Under the pieces are notes generated by a model, which did not search any database, had not been told where the DNA came from, and saw only the letters and a list, made by a program, of their open reading frames with translations. Positions 52,276-63,874 of a stretch of DNA of 64,000 nt are shown here, piece after piece (position 1 is the first letter of the stretch; each line of letters begins with the position of its first letter). The position numbers were made by a program, and so were the translations under genes. Source of the DNA: Bugulina stolonifera (Eukaryota > Bryozoa > Gymnolaemata > Cheilostomatida > Bugulidae); the NCBI GenBank assembly GCA_935421135.1, contig OW285192.1:14919001-14983000 (forward strand). Reading direction: 5' to 3'.

Positions 52276-52610
52276 TTGGGTACCTACTAAATGTTATAGA
52301 TAAACATGTAGCCTACATATCCTGCAAATATACATATTATACTACATAATAATATGTACTTATTTGGTAATCTTTATTGCCATTGAACACTATTATTTTA
52401 TATACCTGTTTTCTTTTAGGGGCAATCTTCTATTTTAGATGCAAGCAATATTATTCTTTATCTTCAGTCATCTAATGTCTTGCCTTTATACAATCATAAT
52501 AACGTTTACTAATATTTCTTTGAGAATTATTAAGCTAGGAACATGAGATCTATACATTTGTTTTATTTTTTTAATTATTCAAACATAGTAACTACATGTA
52601 CATTTTATAT

Positions 52611-52616
52611 AATAAA
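52611..52616 (+). terminator. Polyadenylation signal of the copy-2 four-pass gene
   Basis: AATAAA about 335 bp after the stop codon, the first canonical signal downstream on the plus strand that I noticed. Confidence 0.5.
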
Positions 52617-54374
52617 GTTTTTATAAAATAAAATATTTAAGTATCTCTTTGCAATAGCCCCAGTAGTACAGCTTTATCCATTGCACCAGTAAAACCAGTT
52701 TTGCCTTGTCCTAAGTAACAACTTCTGTAGTACCAGTAATACTCACTTTTTGCCAAAAGCAACCAGGGAAAGATGTCTTCTCTATGTTTTGTCCATCGAA
52801 TGTCCTTACCCCAGTCACAAGGCTATCTGAAGAATTCCCCCACTACTGCACCAAATATCATCTACACTAGGAAAAAACAAACTATATGTTGAATATGCTG
52901 TAACATGGCCCATTTATACACTGGTTAGCTAAAGTTATAAGGGTGACCGACAAACCCCTCCCCCCAACACTACCAATTAGCTCAGGTTATTTCAAAATTT
53001 TGCTGCGGCCATAAAGTATAGGGTTGATGGATTAAACTAGACACTAGCCACTGGTGAATATGTTTGTGTGTTAAGCAGGCATCTTAAATTTCTGGCAGTA
53101 ACTTTCATTATGGGATTACAGCCTGGAGGGACTTGAGGACTAACAATAAAGCTAGCTTTCTTACATGTGTGACAAGAGTACAGCTATTTAGGCTACCATA
53201 ATTCACAAATAATTGAACTACATTTTATTGATAGCTGATAATTAATAGAATATAATAATTATAGGCCTAGCTGCAACATAAGAACATATCATTAAGTGCC
53301 AACTCTAGAAACAATTAACTTAAAGGTATAATAATTTAGTATTAGTTGCTAGGAAATCCTCTATGACACAGAAATCCTGTATTGTTCCGCAGGTACTACT
53401 TCTGTGAAAACTGCTTCTTTGTCTCCACTGTTATAAAAATCTGGTGCACACTGTTGACTTCACTTCTCCCCAGTTGACCTACATTGATACTTCAGAGGAT
53501 ACTTACTCTTGCTTGCTTGTGAACTTCCTATCCAGAATGAGGTAAGACTAGACCACTATTTTTTACCAGGGATGTTTTGTTAATTCACAGAAGAAATCTT
53601 GATATTTCATACAACTATAGAGAAGTAAAACATACTGTAAATTATATACATGTATGTAAGTTACCCAGGCACCCATTTTTGGTCTCGTATAGTCCTAATG
53701 TCTACTATAACTACTATTTTCAGATTAGGCTTTTACAACAATGCAACGTTTAGGCTTTTAATTAAAAGTGTCATTTAGAAATTATGACTAGACAAATTCA
53801 GCAAAACTTTGAGAGCCTATAGTAAACATTAGGTCACACATATATAGTAGTTGTATACAAGCAGGCAATTAGCCCAGGATCAAATCCAACAAGTGCAACT
53901 AGTCAGCATAATTATACTACTGTCACTTAGACTGTGAAAATTGACACTAAAATACTAGTATTTGGCTTAGCAAAACTTTGGAGAGGTCACCTTATATGCC
54001 ATCATACAACTTTTATATGCTGTATAATATTACAGTATGAGAATGCTATCAATTTTACAGCGCTATATTTAAAATGTTAAGAAAGTTTTAATTTAACTTT
54101 CAATACTGGTACATTTCTCCTACATGTATATACTCATGGCTATAAAAGAATTGTTCTTATATAATTTCCATATTATAACAAATAGTATATTATGTTGTTT
54201 CTAATTTAACTAATTTTATACAGTATATAAATTGCACACGATAGAGTAATGTAACAAGTACACAGTTGCGCACTGTTTAGGGTTTGTCTTCCCTCTGACT
54301 AAAATAGAGGAGAGTGGACAACTACCAACAACAGAGTACCTAGCACATTGCCTTTGCGTACATGTAGATTCTCT
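52617..54374. other. Spacer between convergent genes
   Basis: About 1.75 kb between the plus-strand copy-2 gene and the minus-strand tubulin gene. It should contain both 3' ends. I see no coding exon that can be tied to a family. AT-rich without marked repeats. Confidence 0.5.
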
Positions 54375-57300
54375 TCAACTCACAGCTTCTGAGTAGTTGT
54401 GTATAATATCATCAACAGTGTTGAATGCCTCCTCAAAGAATTCCTGGAAAGATAAAGAAGAACAAGTTATATTGATGTCCTTACTATACTTATGGTTTGT
54501 TGAGTTCATTCCTAAAGCCAGACTACCCCAAAAATTTCTGCAAATTTTTATAAAAACCCTTGATTTATACTACCATGTTTGAATGAATGCACCAAACAGG
54601 TTGTGAAGCTATAGTTTTTGCAAGATCTTTGTTTCAGGCACAGTCTAGTTCAGTTAAGATTTTCAACGCAAATGTTACTATCCCGACCACATCGGCCCAA
54701 GCCAAATACAAAACCTTATGTTCCAGATTGTTAGCTTAAGAAGTTTTGAAAGGCACTCAGTAAAACAACCAAGGTGTAGAGCCTCTTATCTTGTTCAATA
54801 CATTATCTTGAAGTTGAAAATTTTGATCTGCTGGCATAAATAGTAGCCTACAGTTTATAACTGGGTGAACTAACATGATGGTGGACTTACCTGAGACAGC
54901 CCATGTTTGTAGTACCAATGGAGATAGGCTCTTTGCTCATACATCTGTTTAGCCTTGACCCATACATGGTCAGCATATGTTATGATGTTGCTATAGTTAC
55001 TAACCAGTGTGACACTGTGACTTCCTGCTTTGCTGCTGGCTAATGATTGGCTGGCTACAAGAGAGATAAACTAACTAGCTAAACTCTAAAATGCACCAAA
55101 AAGTTATTTACGTGATACTGGGTAATAGCTCTGCTATTTGATGGTTTAACTTGAGGCCATTTGTGGTAGTATATTCAAATTCCATGTAGAAAATGGAACA
55201 TGGGATTATAACTCCAGTGCTAATTGTAACACTGCACATCATATTATACAAATGTAATATTACAAGTTGATTTGTATTATTTTCATAATGTGATGTGAAT
55301 GTCTAGTTACTGTTACCTAACCAATAGTCAACAGGAAATGGGTTCCAGCTAACTGAGTTTAATTCTTTTCTTATTCGTTGTTCCATTGCTGGCAGAACAA
55401 CATGGGTGTTAGCTTCAATACTTGGGCCTCGCAGGATAGCTATGCTAGATAGACTGTGACTCTGCAAAAACCCATATAGGCTGAACATTCTCCCACTAAA
55501 TAACTAGAGAAATCGTCTCTTTTTTTGCGGTTTCACAGCATAATAGTGAAAGTGAAATGTATGCTTCCAACGCACACCTACATGTATTGTTCAGATGTTG
55601 AACAGATTGTTGTACACTAACTGTGACAACTACGAACATTTTAGTTTCAAGTAAAATGGCACAATGGGTTAGATAATAGTATTTATATGTACATACTACA
55701 TATGCACATACATGTACAATATGTACACTATATACCCACCTTAGTGCCCATGTTCTCTTTTTTAGTTAGGGCAACCGCAGAGTTACAGAGTGCTTTTATA
55801 TCATCCGTAGACCTAGTCAGGTGGTTAGTAGTTAAAAATTTGAGGTTAGGCTGAGGACACACACTACGTACAATCTCCGACAGCTCCAAGTCGCATCCAA
55901 ATCCTCTAAAACATTGAATAAAGGTGTTAGGAAAGTGTTGATTTGAAATCTGGTGTTCATTCTTACCGATTGTGACTACGAATACCGTAATTTGTTTTAC
56001 TAAGATACCCGTATTGTCTTTAGTATTATGCATACTATATAATATACATAGTAAAGCGAAAGCATTTTTATGACCTAGAAATGTTCACTGAACAGTTGTG
56101 AGCACAGTGCATTCTTACCTCACAGGTGTGAGAGTGTCTGTAGGTGTGGTAATACCAGCTAAACATTGACCTACATACTTATTCATCTCTGTATACGAGA
56201 CAGCAGTCGGCCCCCGTCTGCATTCAGCTGAACTGCTACCACTACTAATACTAGCACAGTGGGCACTGAGCATGTCGTTCTTGAACAGTAAAACAGCATC
56301 TGAAAACCTGAAAATGCGATTAACCGAATATATGATCAGGACCTACAACTTTTAGCAAGGGGATATGAATTTTTGACACTTAATTGCAATTGCATATAAA
56401 AATAATGCTGTGCTGCTCATCGTTGTTCAGAGAACAAATTTATTTTACAGAAAATTAATAAACATATGTACCTGCTGAATTTGAATAAGACACATGCAAT
56501 TCAATGCTAGTCCAAATATAAGTGAATTTGGAAATTACTGATCTGACTTTGAGTGCTAGATCCATTAAATCATCAGTAAAATGTGAATGTCTGCTAGTAA
56601 TCAGTGAAAAAACTCAATTGTTTACTTAAAAATTTCAATAGCGACAGCCATGATAGTTTGAGTGCAATATAGAACTGTGACACATAGCTATACATACTAA
56701 CTTTTGCAGAGATGTGAGTGAAAGTAATGCATTATAATGTTGTAGAGGTGTATCCCCAGTGATAAATGGGGCAACCACACATGATATTATATGCTCTAGC
56801 CTGTACTCTCCTCTTAGCGTTTCTAGAAGACGGGAACCAAAACCCCCACCCGTGCCTCCACATAAGCTGTGTATCAGCAACAAGTTGTTAAACATTCCAC
56901 ACCTGAAAGTATGAAGAAATAGTTCTATGAGAGAAAGCCAGTTTCATAGGAGACATAAAGAACATGAATGAGATAGCTGTATGATGGACATTGTATAGAC
57001 TTGACAGATTCAAAAACCTGGTTCATTTTGTTAGATATCATACATTGTATTACTAAACATTGCATGAAATTGTATAATTCATTAGTCAGATATGTGGCTT
57101 AGAAATTCTTAATAATGAAAATACAATTTGCAACCTACATTAGATAATTTAAAACTGTTGATTTAAACAAAAAATAAGAAGATTGTAGGCTAACACCAGT
57201 AGACAACCAAGTGTCTTACCTTTCTGCTTCTTTTCTAATAGATTCCATTGATTGTTCTAGAATCTTTTCTGTTCCTATACCTTCGTAGCCTTCCATATGC

Positions 57301-60022
57301 AAAATTTTTACAATAATAGGTGACTGCAGTGTATAATAAACCTGTGTTCTTTGATACATGCTGACACAAATGCAGCCCTGAATTATGCGCCGTGTGTTTT
57401 TATACAAGGTTACATAAGAAGAGCAGTAAGCAAAACTGCAAATGGAATTCAGACGACAACAGCATTTTACAACATACCAAGAGCCCAGTTGTTCCCTCTT
57501 CCACGCTTTCCTAATATGATATTTTGTTCCCTCATTGGCTGAGAACCGCTACAATATACATGTAGATGCTCGGTACAGTCATTATAACATTGTTGTTATA
57601 GGCTTATTAAAGTGGAATAAAAATAGTAGGACATAGCAAAGGCAACACACCACTTACATGACTTTTGATTGTCCTCTAACAGTTGGTGTTTTACTTTGAA
57701 TCCCAACTAATTTGCCAACAACTTTGCCTTCTGTATCAATCATAACGGAGTTACGATACTTCACAGTTCTTTTTTCAGATCTATCAAACAAACAGAATAT
57801 TGTGACAGAATCCTACTTGTTTTTCATACCTTTTTACCAATTCCACGCTATAAATTAAGTTATGAGAGCTACGTAAAAACACAGAAAGCACCTACACTGT
57901 CGCTGTGATTGAGCAGGTGTTACACATGAGCTCACTTGAGTAAAAAAACTAATGGTAATGGATAAAAGGATGAACATAATATTGTTATGGATTCTACTGT
58001 TCATTCAACTGTTATTCCATAAACCTTTTCTGGGTTGTCTAGACACTTGCAGATCTAACTTTTATTAACACTTCAACTTCTCTTCCACTTTCTCTCTACT
58101 TACTCTACTCCTCCTTCCTTTTGTATATAAAAATCCCTTATATATAAGTATCTAAAATAGCTACATGCAGCTAGAGCTACATGTAGCTAACTCCTATTAT
58201 ATAGGCAAAAAAGCAACAGCTTCCCTAGCCTTACAATTACAATACCAGCTTGCAAAAACACTTCTAGAATCTACCACATTCTCCCCTTCTAGATGAGGTG
58301 TGGGTATTACCTACACCTACATCTATAAACACAATGGATAACCTGATCATAAAAAGTAGAAGAAAGTTTTAGTATATGTCCATTAGTTTTAAAACTTAGT
58401 TTCTATACAATTGTCTTTTCTGGTCTTTAGCATCAGCGGTAGCAGATACAAAGATATTCCTTTGCCTCCTCAATATTATGGACATCACACTTGTGCTCAC
58501 TCCGATGTTAGTAGTATACGTCCCACAAATAGAAGGTTAGAGGCTCCTATAGGTTGCATTATACCATTCTACAGTAGACACTGGATACACCATCTGAACA
58601 TCACACCAGTGCTCTCTTCAATGCAAGCAGTATCAGTCCAACCAAGCAGAGGTTTAGAGGCTCCTATAGGTTGCATTAAACCGTGTTAAGCTACAGTAGA
58701 CTTTGGATATGCCAGCTGAACATCAATATATAGTAGGCAACAGACAAGTACTCCTTAGTTAGAAATCCCCGTTTTTATACCATTGTCCTGTTTTGTCTTT
58801 AGCACCATTAGTAAATACAAGTGATTCTCGTGTCTCCTCCATATATTTGAACATCACACCTGTGCTCATTTCGATGTTAGTAGTATACGTGCTACAAATA
58901 GAAGGTTAGAGGCTCCTATAGGTTGCATTATACCATTCTACAGTAGACACTGGATACACCATCTGAACATCACACCTGTGCTCACTTCAATGTTAGTAGC
59001 ATCGATTCCACAAATAGAAGGTTAGAGGCTCCTATAGGTTGCATTATACCATTCTACCGTAGATTCTGGATACACCATCTGAACGACGAGATATAACAGG
59101 CACCAACAAACAGTACTCATGAAATTAAAATGATTACAAAAACTAAAATAAATACATAACACAATAATTTCTATCCAATTGTCATTAGAGAGAAAGTATC
59201 CTCCAGCTTCCTGGTTCACTACTCCTAGGTGTAGATCCTGATGAGCTATACACAGCTTGATAGGCTATGGCATAAACACCACGCTCACGCTGGACTCTTA
59301 CAAGATAGTCTACCCTATCCATCTAAGCATGACTTTCCATACGAGTTGTAAGTGTTAGAGAGAAAGTATCCTCCAGCTTCCTGGCTCACTACTCCTAGGT
59401 GTAGATCCTGATGAGCTATACACAGCTTGATAGGCTATGGCACAAACACCATGCTCATGCTGGACTCTTACAAGATAGTCTACCCTATCCATCTAAGCAT
59501 GACTGTCCGTTGTCAGTGTTGAGCAGTTAGAGTGTTTAGACCGAAATCCCACTGCTGCCACCAATGTTATGGATTCTACTGTTCATTCAACTGTTATTCC
59601 ATAAACCTTTTCTGGGTTGTCTAGACACTTGCAGATCTAACTTTTATTAACACTTCAACTTCTCTTCCACTTTCTCTCTACTTACTCTACTCCTCCTTCC
59701 TTTTGTATATAAAAATCCCTTATATATAAGTATCTAAAATAGCTACATGCAGCTAGAGCTACATGTAGCTAACTCCTATTATATAGGCAAAAAAGCAACA
59801 GCTTCCCTAGCCTTACAATTACAATACCAGCTTGCAAAAACACTTCTAGAATCTACCACAATATTGCACAGCATACCGTGAAGCTTCCTTCTGCCGTGTT
59901 TTCCGTTTCCTTTGAACATCACGATTATCGTTTTCTTGTTTGAGCTGATCGGTTTCGAGTCTCATTTGATCAAACTGAGAACCAATTTGATTGCCACATT
60001 GTCCTACATAAATTGGAACCAT
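54375..60022 (-). CDS. Divergent tubulin, zeta/delta type, 10 exons, 447 aa
   Basis: Exons 59877-60022, 57658-57780, 57478-57548, 57220-57289, 56702-56902, 56119-56307, 55740-55905, 55317-55461, 54891-55054, 54375-54443; 1,344 nt with all phases consistent. 447 aa is the usual tubulin length. Seen: N-terminal VPIYVGQCGNQIG, GRGNNWALGYEGIG, IRKEAERC, and the nucleotide loop CGGTGGGFGS, where the canonical GGGTGSG Ser is Gly. Also GDTPLQHYNALLSL, NLKFLTTNHLT, and YLHWYYKHGLSQEFFEEAF near the C-terminus. The stretch after the GNQIG motif is unusually Lys/Arg/Gln-rich. It is not alpha, beta or gamma. Delta-, epsilon- and zeta-tubulins serve centrioles and basal bodies; zeta is my best guess. The acceptor of exon 4 was chosen because it alone restores phase and the tubulin alignment. 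Intron 1 carries the LTR element. Confidence 0.87.
57983..58278 (-). repeat. 3' LTR of the element (296 bp)
   Basis: On the element's strand it begins TGTGGTAGATTCTAGAAGTG and ends CCATAACA. It contains a TATATAA-type box (about 58139-58146) and further on AATAAA (complement of TTTATT at 58061-58066), the order expected for promoter and polyadenylation signals in an LTR. Confidence 0.9.
58279..58290 (-). other. Polypurine tract
   Basis: On the minus strand AGAAGGGGAGAA directly abuts the 3' LTR, the expected site for plus-strand DNA priming. Confidence 0.8.
58525..59075. repeat. Internal repeats of the LTR element, type 1 (4 copies)
   Basis: A block containing GGTTAGAGGCTCCTATAGGT (or GGTTTAGAGGCTCC) and TTGCATTA recurs near 58533, 58650, 58900 and 59020. 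Flanks such as CTGGATACACCATCTGAACA and CACACCTGTGCTCA are shared between copies. Spacing is about 115-250 bp. No open frame of note. Confidence 0.88.
59186..59505. repeat. Internal repeats of the LTR element, type 2 (2 copies)
   Basis: A block of about 145-150 bp starting TTAGAGAGAAAGTATCCTCC and running through GTAGATCCTGATGAGCTATA to ATCTAAGCATGACT occurs twice (about 59186-59334 and 59354-59505) with a few substitutions. Confidence 0.9.
59546..59563 (-). other. Primer-binding site, tRNA-Leu type
   Basis: The plus strand reads ATCCCACTGCTGCCACCA, which is the 3' end of a tRNA including CCA. It differs by one base from the animal tRNA-Leu(AAG/UAG) end ATCCCACCGCTGCCACCA. It lies one base from the 5' LTR (59565-59860), as expected. 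Confidence 0.85.
59565..59860 (-). repeat. 5' LTR of the element (296 bp)
   Basis: Same length and, by eye, same sequence as 57983-58278. It is the promoter-bearing copy on the element's strand and abuts the primer-binding site. The ATAT target duplication follows at 59861-59864, only about 12 bp from the splice donor of tubulin exon 1. Confidence 0.9.
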
Positions 60023-60397
60023 GGTCATTATTACGATTCTTGTCTTAAATGAGATTCTAGAGTTAGTTACCCCTGCTATAAACAAAGGAACAGTTCAAGC
60101 TTTTCATAAACTACTACACTGAGATTAGATTTTCATTCTGATTCTCAAAAGGATAAACAAATTCAAAAATTCCACAATGAAGTCTAAGGTGCCGCATAAT
60201 TTTCATCAAATATTGTAACGTTGTTGAGCAGTTACAAAACTATTAGTTATCAAATGTAGACCGGGATCTAAAAACTGAATGGTTGAATTGATGGTGTTGC
60301 GCCCGCAGATTGTAAATCGCTTAATCACTTTGGCAACAAAGGTACAGCTGTTAAAGCTTTTTCCATTTTAAGAGCTTCTATCCATTTTTTTATTTAT

Positions 60398-60520
60398 TCT
60401 CCTATAAGTTGTATATAATTTAATATATATTTATGTGTGGTCAACAAGTTACTTTTAACAAATGTTATCTGTTACCTGTAAACTTTCAGAAAATCGCAAT
60501 AAATGTAAATGTAACATTAT
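60398..60520. repeat. Dispersed repeat, copy 2
   Basis: Second copy of the repeat at 30971-31115: shared CTCCTA(T/A)AAG, TGTGGTCAACAAGTTACTTT, AAATGTTATCTGT and GTAAACTTTCAGAAAA in the same order. It is followed by long AT-rich DNA, as is copy 1. Confidence 0.7.
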
Positions 60521-60846
60521 TCAATTCATATTGATATTTACGCCGATAGGCCTATAAATAATAATAATAATAATTATTATTTTTATATAATTATTATTAT
60601 AGTTATTATTATTATATGATTCATAAGATAATAAATAATAATTATAATTTAATATATATAAAAATATTAACATAATTATTATGATTATATTAATATTTTT
60701 GTATTAACATTATTATAATTATAGGTCTATAATAGTATAACATAAATATAATAATAATAATTATTATTATTATTTACGATCTTTATGTTAGCTAATGAAT
60801 AATATTAAAAGTTTGCAAGTAAATAAGTAAGTAGACCTACTCAGCA

Positions 60847-60901
60847 CAACAAAACAAATACTAATACCAGCAGGCTACTGGTATTAGTATTTGTTCTGTT
60901 G
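60847..60901. repeat. 24-bp inverted repeat, 7-nt loop
   Basis: Arms 60847-60870 and 60878-60901 are reverse complements with a single mismatch (core AAATACTAATACCAG / CTGGTATTAGTATTT). Immediately upstream of the possible tubulin 5' exon donor on the minus strand. Confidence 0.88.
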
Positions 60902-61736
60902 TAGAGTGAATTTGTTCTATATGTTTAAGTTAACTCACCTTTGCACAGAACCTCCCGTAGCAACGTTTCACATTATGGTAGACCTACTCGTAATGATATT
61001 GGTCCTGCATGGAAGTTTGATGCTAGGTATGTTCAATGTTGGTGGACTCAAGCTGTGGTAAATTTAGCACTTTCACTTTTTTGAGGTTTGAGGTTTTGAG
61101 CATTAAAAAGCAGACTAATAGAAATTGTTTTATAAATTTTGTTTAATCAATGAATCATATTTTAGTCTGATGCTGTTCTGGGAGTTTATTTGGAAAGCTG
61201 ATTTGCATGACTGCGTTTTATGGTTTTTTTACTTCATAATTATCACCGGAAATATAGATCTGGGTGAAGATCTATTTTTGTCTGGTGCTTCCCAATGCTT
61301 AATTTTGTAATCCGTTCCCATTTCATATTTTTAATGGTTTTGCTAATGCTCAGTTCAGTTTGTTATTGGATCTATCAGCTGGTGAACGCGCCTCACGCAT
61401 GTTCGGCTATATTTCAAACCAAGCTCAACCTCGGAATCAACAGCCCAGTGCAAGCTTTCCGCCTTTCTTATCTACCGCCTATTAATTTAAAATATATCAA
61501 TTATCACTATTGGCATAATACAATCCTAGATTTTGTATCTTGGGCAGTCCTAATAGTTTAAGCAGTAGTCCTGATTAGAAGTAGCTTTCTCTTGTTATTA
61601 TGGCTGCTACGAAATGATACGAGTAGCAGGGTGTGTTACAGACCAACTATTCTGGACAGTAGTCGTTTTTTGGTTCAAGTTTAGCTTTTCCGTAGGGCTG
61701 TGTCATCTACATATTTCACCAAAGCTTGAATTACAC

Positions 61737-63349
61737 ATGTCTCTAATTGAACGGATTGATCGAGTTCTCAATGACTATGATGTATTATTTCGGGATGGAG
61801 AGCATTTAAATATTTGCACAGATGCTCAAGCTGCTCAACAAACTTTGAAGGTGGGTGAACTTATTTTATCTTATATGCATGTTTATATTAATATAAAACT
61901 GCGTTATGGATGGATACCAATTTGGTGACTGTTGTGAATTTTTTGCGTTCTCTCGGTTGACGCGGTGCACTTTTCTGATGTGGGTTAATTTGCTTGATCA
62001 ATCAGTAATTTATTGTAGAGCCTGGAGACAAAAAGGACAAATATGATGGAACTTGGTGAGTTTTATTTGTTTGCATACACAATTAAAAATGTTAATGCTG
62101 CACGGGTGTTTCAGTATTTTTCAGTTTTTATCCCCTCTCGGTTCAAACCCGCAAAATTTCTAAATGTAACCCAATGAGATGGGGTCATCAAATCGCATCT
62201 ACCCATGTAGTGTGCTCATTTCTGGTAATGACTGGTGTCGTGTACGTGTGCATGAATTTTGTGCCTCTTTCCATCTCTGTAATTTGATGTCTTCCTTGCC
62301 ATACAGACTTTGCTGCAATCATCGTTGCCACCCAGTGATGATTTGTTGTAGTGTTTTTACTCAGTATTTCGTACTCATTCTTATAATCTATTATTATAAA
62401 TAATTAGTATTAAATACTTACAATTTATTATACAAATTAAAATTGGCTGCAATTATAATATTTAAAAGCAGAGTGTGACAACTCGCAAAACTGAGCATGA
62501 AATTAGTGATTCCATTCGGTTTTCTTTCCACAGTTAGGGAAAACCAAGCAGTAGTAGACAACTTGGGCATCATTAAGTTTTTCTAAAATACATAAAAATT
62601 GTGTATTCAAGTGGAAATCAAAACTACCCAGCACTAAAACATCTGCACATCATGATTGTGCCGTACATGATTGTCGTATGAATGGCATTCTACATGTAAA
62701 ATATTTTGTTGTTAAGATTATTTTTTCAAGTTTCTTTCTCTGCTAGATAAGATGAAATCTACTCTTCCTACTGGTGCTGAAAGGTTGGCTCAATACAATT
62801 CATTTCAGGCAGAATTAAGTAGAAAGAGAAAAGAAAGCGAAATAGATCTGACTAATTTAACATCTCTACAATATTCTGACGCAGGTCAGTATCTGCTCTA
62901 CAAACTCAAATATTTCCTCTACTGCATACCACTGTATATTTTCTATGCACTACTGTGTATTCACTGTATATCTATTAATACGTACTACGTTCTATATTTT
63001 ATTTCAGTTGACAATAATCGAACAAAGTCACGTTTAGAAATAATTGCTGAAGAAAGAGATTTAAAACGAAGACGTCAGTCATATAAGGGTGGAAAAGCTG
63101 GATCCTCTAAAAGATCATATACGGAGGTACTTAATTGATAATTATATGACTGTTAGTTATTGTATCATATTTCAATTGATAATTATAAAATAACTATTAA
63201 TTATTATATCATATATCCAATGCCAAGGGAATTAATTGTATTACATTTTGTTTTAGGTCATCAGGGATGTGATAGAGAGCCAATCAGAAATGTTGCGCAC
63301 AATGAGCTTTCCAGAGGAACAGCAGATTAAACAAGAACCTTATCTTTAA
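61737..63349 (+). CDS. Unrecognised basic protein, 5 exons, 166 aa
   Basis: Exons 61737-61850, 62019-62055, 62747-62884, 63008-63126, 63257-63349; 501 nt, phases consistent. It starts MSLIERIDRVLNDYDVLFRD. The protein is mostly predicted helix, with basic clusters SRKRKESE and RDLKRRRQSYKGGKAGSSKR that look like nuclear localisation signals, and ends SEMLRTMSFPEEQQIKQEPYL. The IKQEP near the C-terminus resembles a SUMO-acceptor motif (hydrophobic-K-x-E appears shifted by one residue, so this is weak). I do not recognise the family and assign no function. The open frame extends upstream of the chosen ATG, but that part is hydrophobic and AT-biased. AATAAA at 63373-63378 supports the 3' end. 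Confidence 0.75.
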
Positions 63350-63372
63350 TGGATGATTTTTCTTTTTGTATG

Positions 63373-63378
63373 AATAAA
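63373..63378 (+). terminator. Polyadenylation signal of the 166-aa protein gene
   Basis: AATAAA 24 bp after the stop codon; the distance is short but usual for compact 3' ends. Confidence 0.6.
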
Positions 63379-63713
63379 ATATGTTGTTTTTGGTAAAAAG
63401 AGTTGGTGGTAATATTAACATTAGAAACCTTTGGCAGTCTAGGGATTCTCCTGATTTATTCTATTTTTAGTCTGTATTTGATGGGAAACAATGACTTTTG
63501 TACTTTTTTTGTAAAAATACTGTATAATGGTAATAAAGATGCAATGCGACATAAAAATAAACAATTTGCTTATACTGTTTGTGTCTAAAGTCTCTGCTAT
63601 TCAATGCCAATCTTTTTCTCTCTTAGTGTTGACCTCATATAATAGAATATACGGTACTTGTCGATCACCCCTCGCATAATAAAATAAATGATAAATGCTG
63701 TTTTGAATTTCAG

Positions 63714-63874
63714 TCTATTAATGAAGTATGCTGGAGAGTTTGTGGTGGAGCAGAAGCAACGAACATATGAGAATGAGAGAGAATTCAAGACCTTTACTAG
63801 TAGGATTGTAGGACGGGGCCTGGCCATACCTGATGATAACATTCTATTCTTTGGTTACGTGGTGAAATATGGCG
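63714..63874 (+). CDS. Exon of a further gene leaving the window
   Basis: Between an acceptor (TTTCAG ending 63713) and a donor (G|GTATGT at 63875) lies an open stretch reading LLMKYAGEFVVEQKQRTYEN and then RIVGRGLAIPDDNILFFGYV. It could begin at the ATG at 63721 or be internal, with two bases of the first codon supplied by an upstream exon. The composition looks coding. I do not recognise the protein. It follows a stop and polyadenylation signal, so it is probably a separate gene from 61737-63349, but alternative splicing from that gene is possible. Confidence 0.55.

Larger units (their letters stand above)
57983..59860 (-). mobile_element. Non-autonomous LTR retrotransposon in tubulin intron 1
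   Basis: Two direct repeats of 296 bp (57983-58278 and 59565-59860), identical as far as I can compare by eye, begin TG and end CA and enclose about 1.29 kb. ATAT flanks both sides as a 4-bp target duplication. A primer-binding site (59546-59563) and a purine tract (58279-58290) place the element on the minus strand, the same direction as the host gene. The interior is made of internal repeats and has no gag, protease, reverse transcriptase or integrase frames, so mobilisation would need proteins from another element. Identical LTRs indicate a recent insertion. Confidence 0.92.
60023..61736. other. Divergent intergenic region
   Basis: Lies between the tubulin start (minus) and the 166-aa protein start (plus). 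It should hold both promoters. On the minus strand an AAAG|GTGAGT donor near 60937-60945 may end an untranslated first exon of the tubulin gene. Contains a dispersed repeat (60398-60520), AT-rich TTA/TAA runs (60540-60800) and an inverted repeat (60847-60901). Open frames within it look random. Confidence 0.55.

Noticed and set aside
53390..53490. Possible plus-strand exon (AG before TACTACTTCTGTG)
   Set aside because: Short, no partner exons, stop soon after, and no family match.
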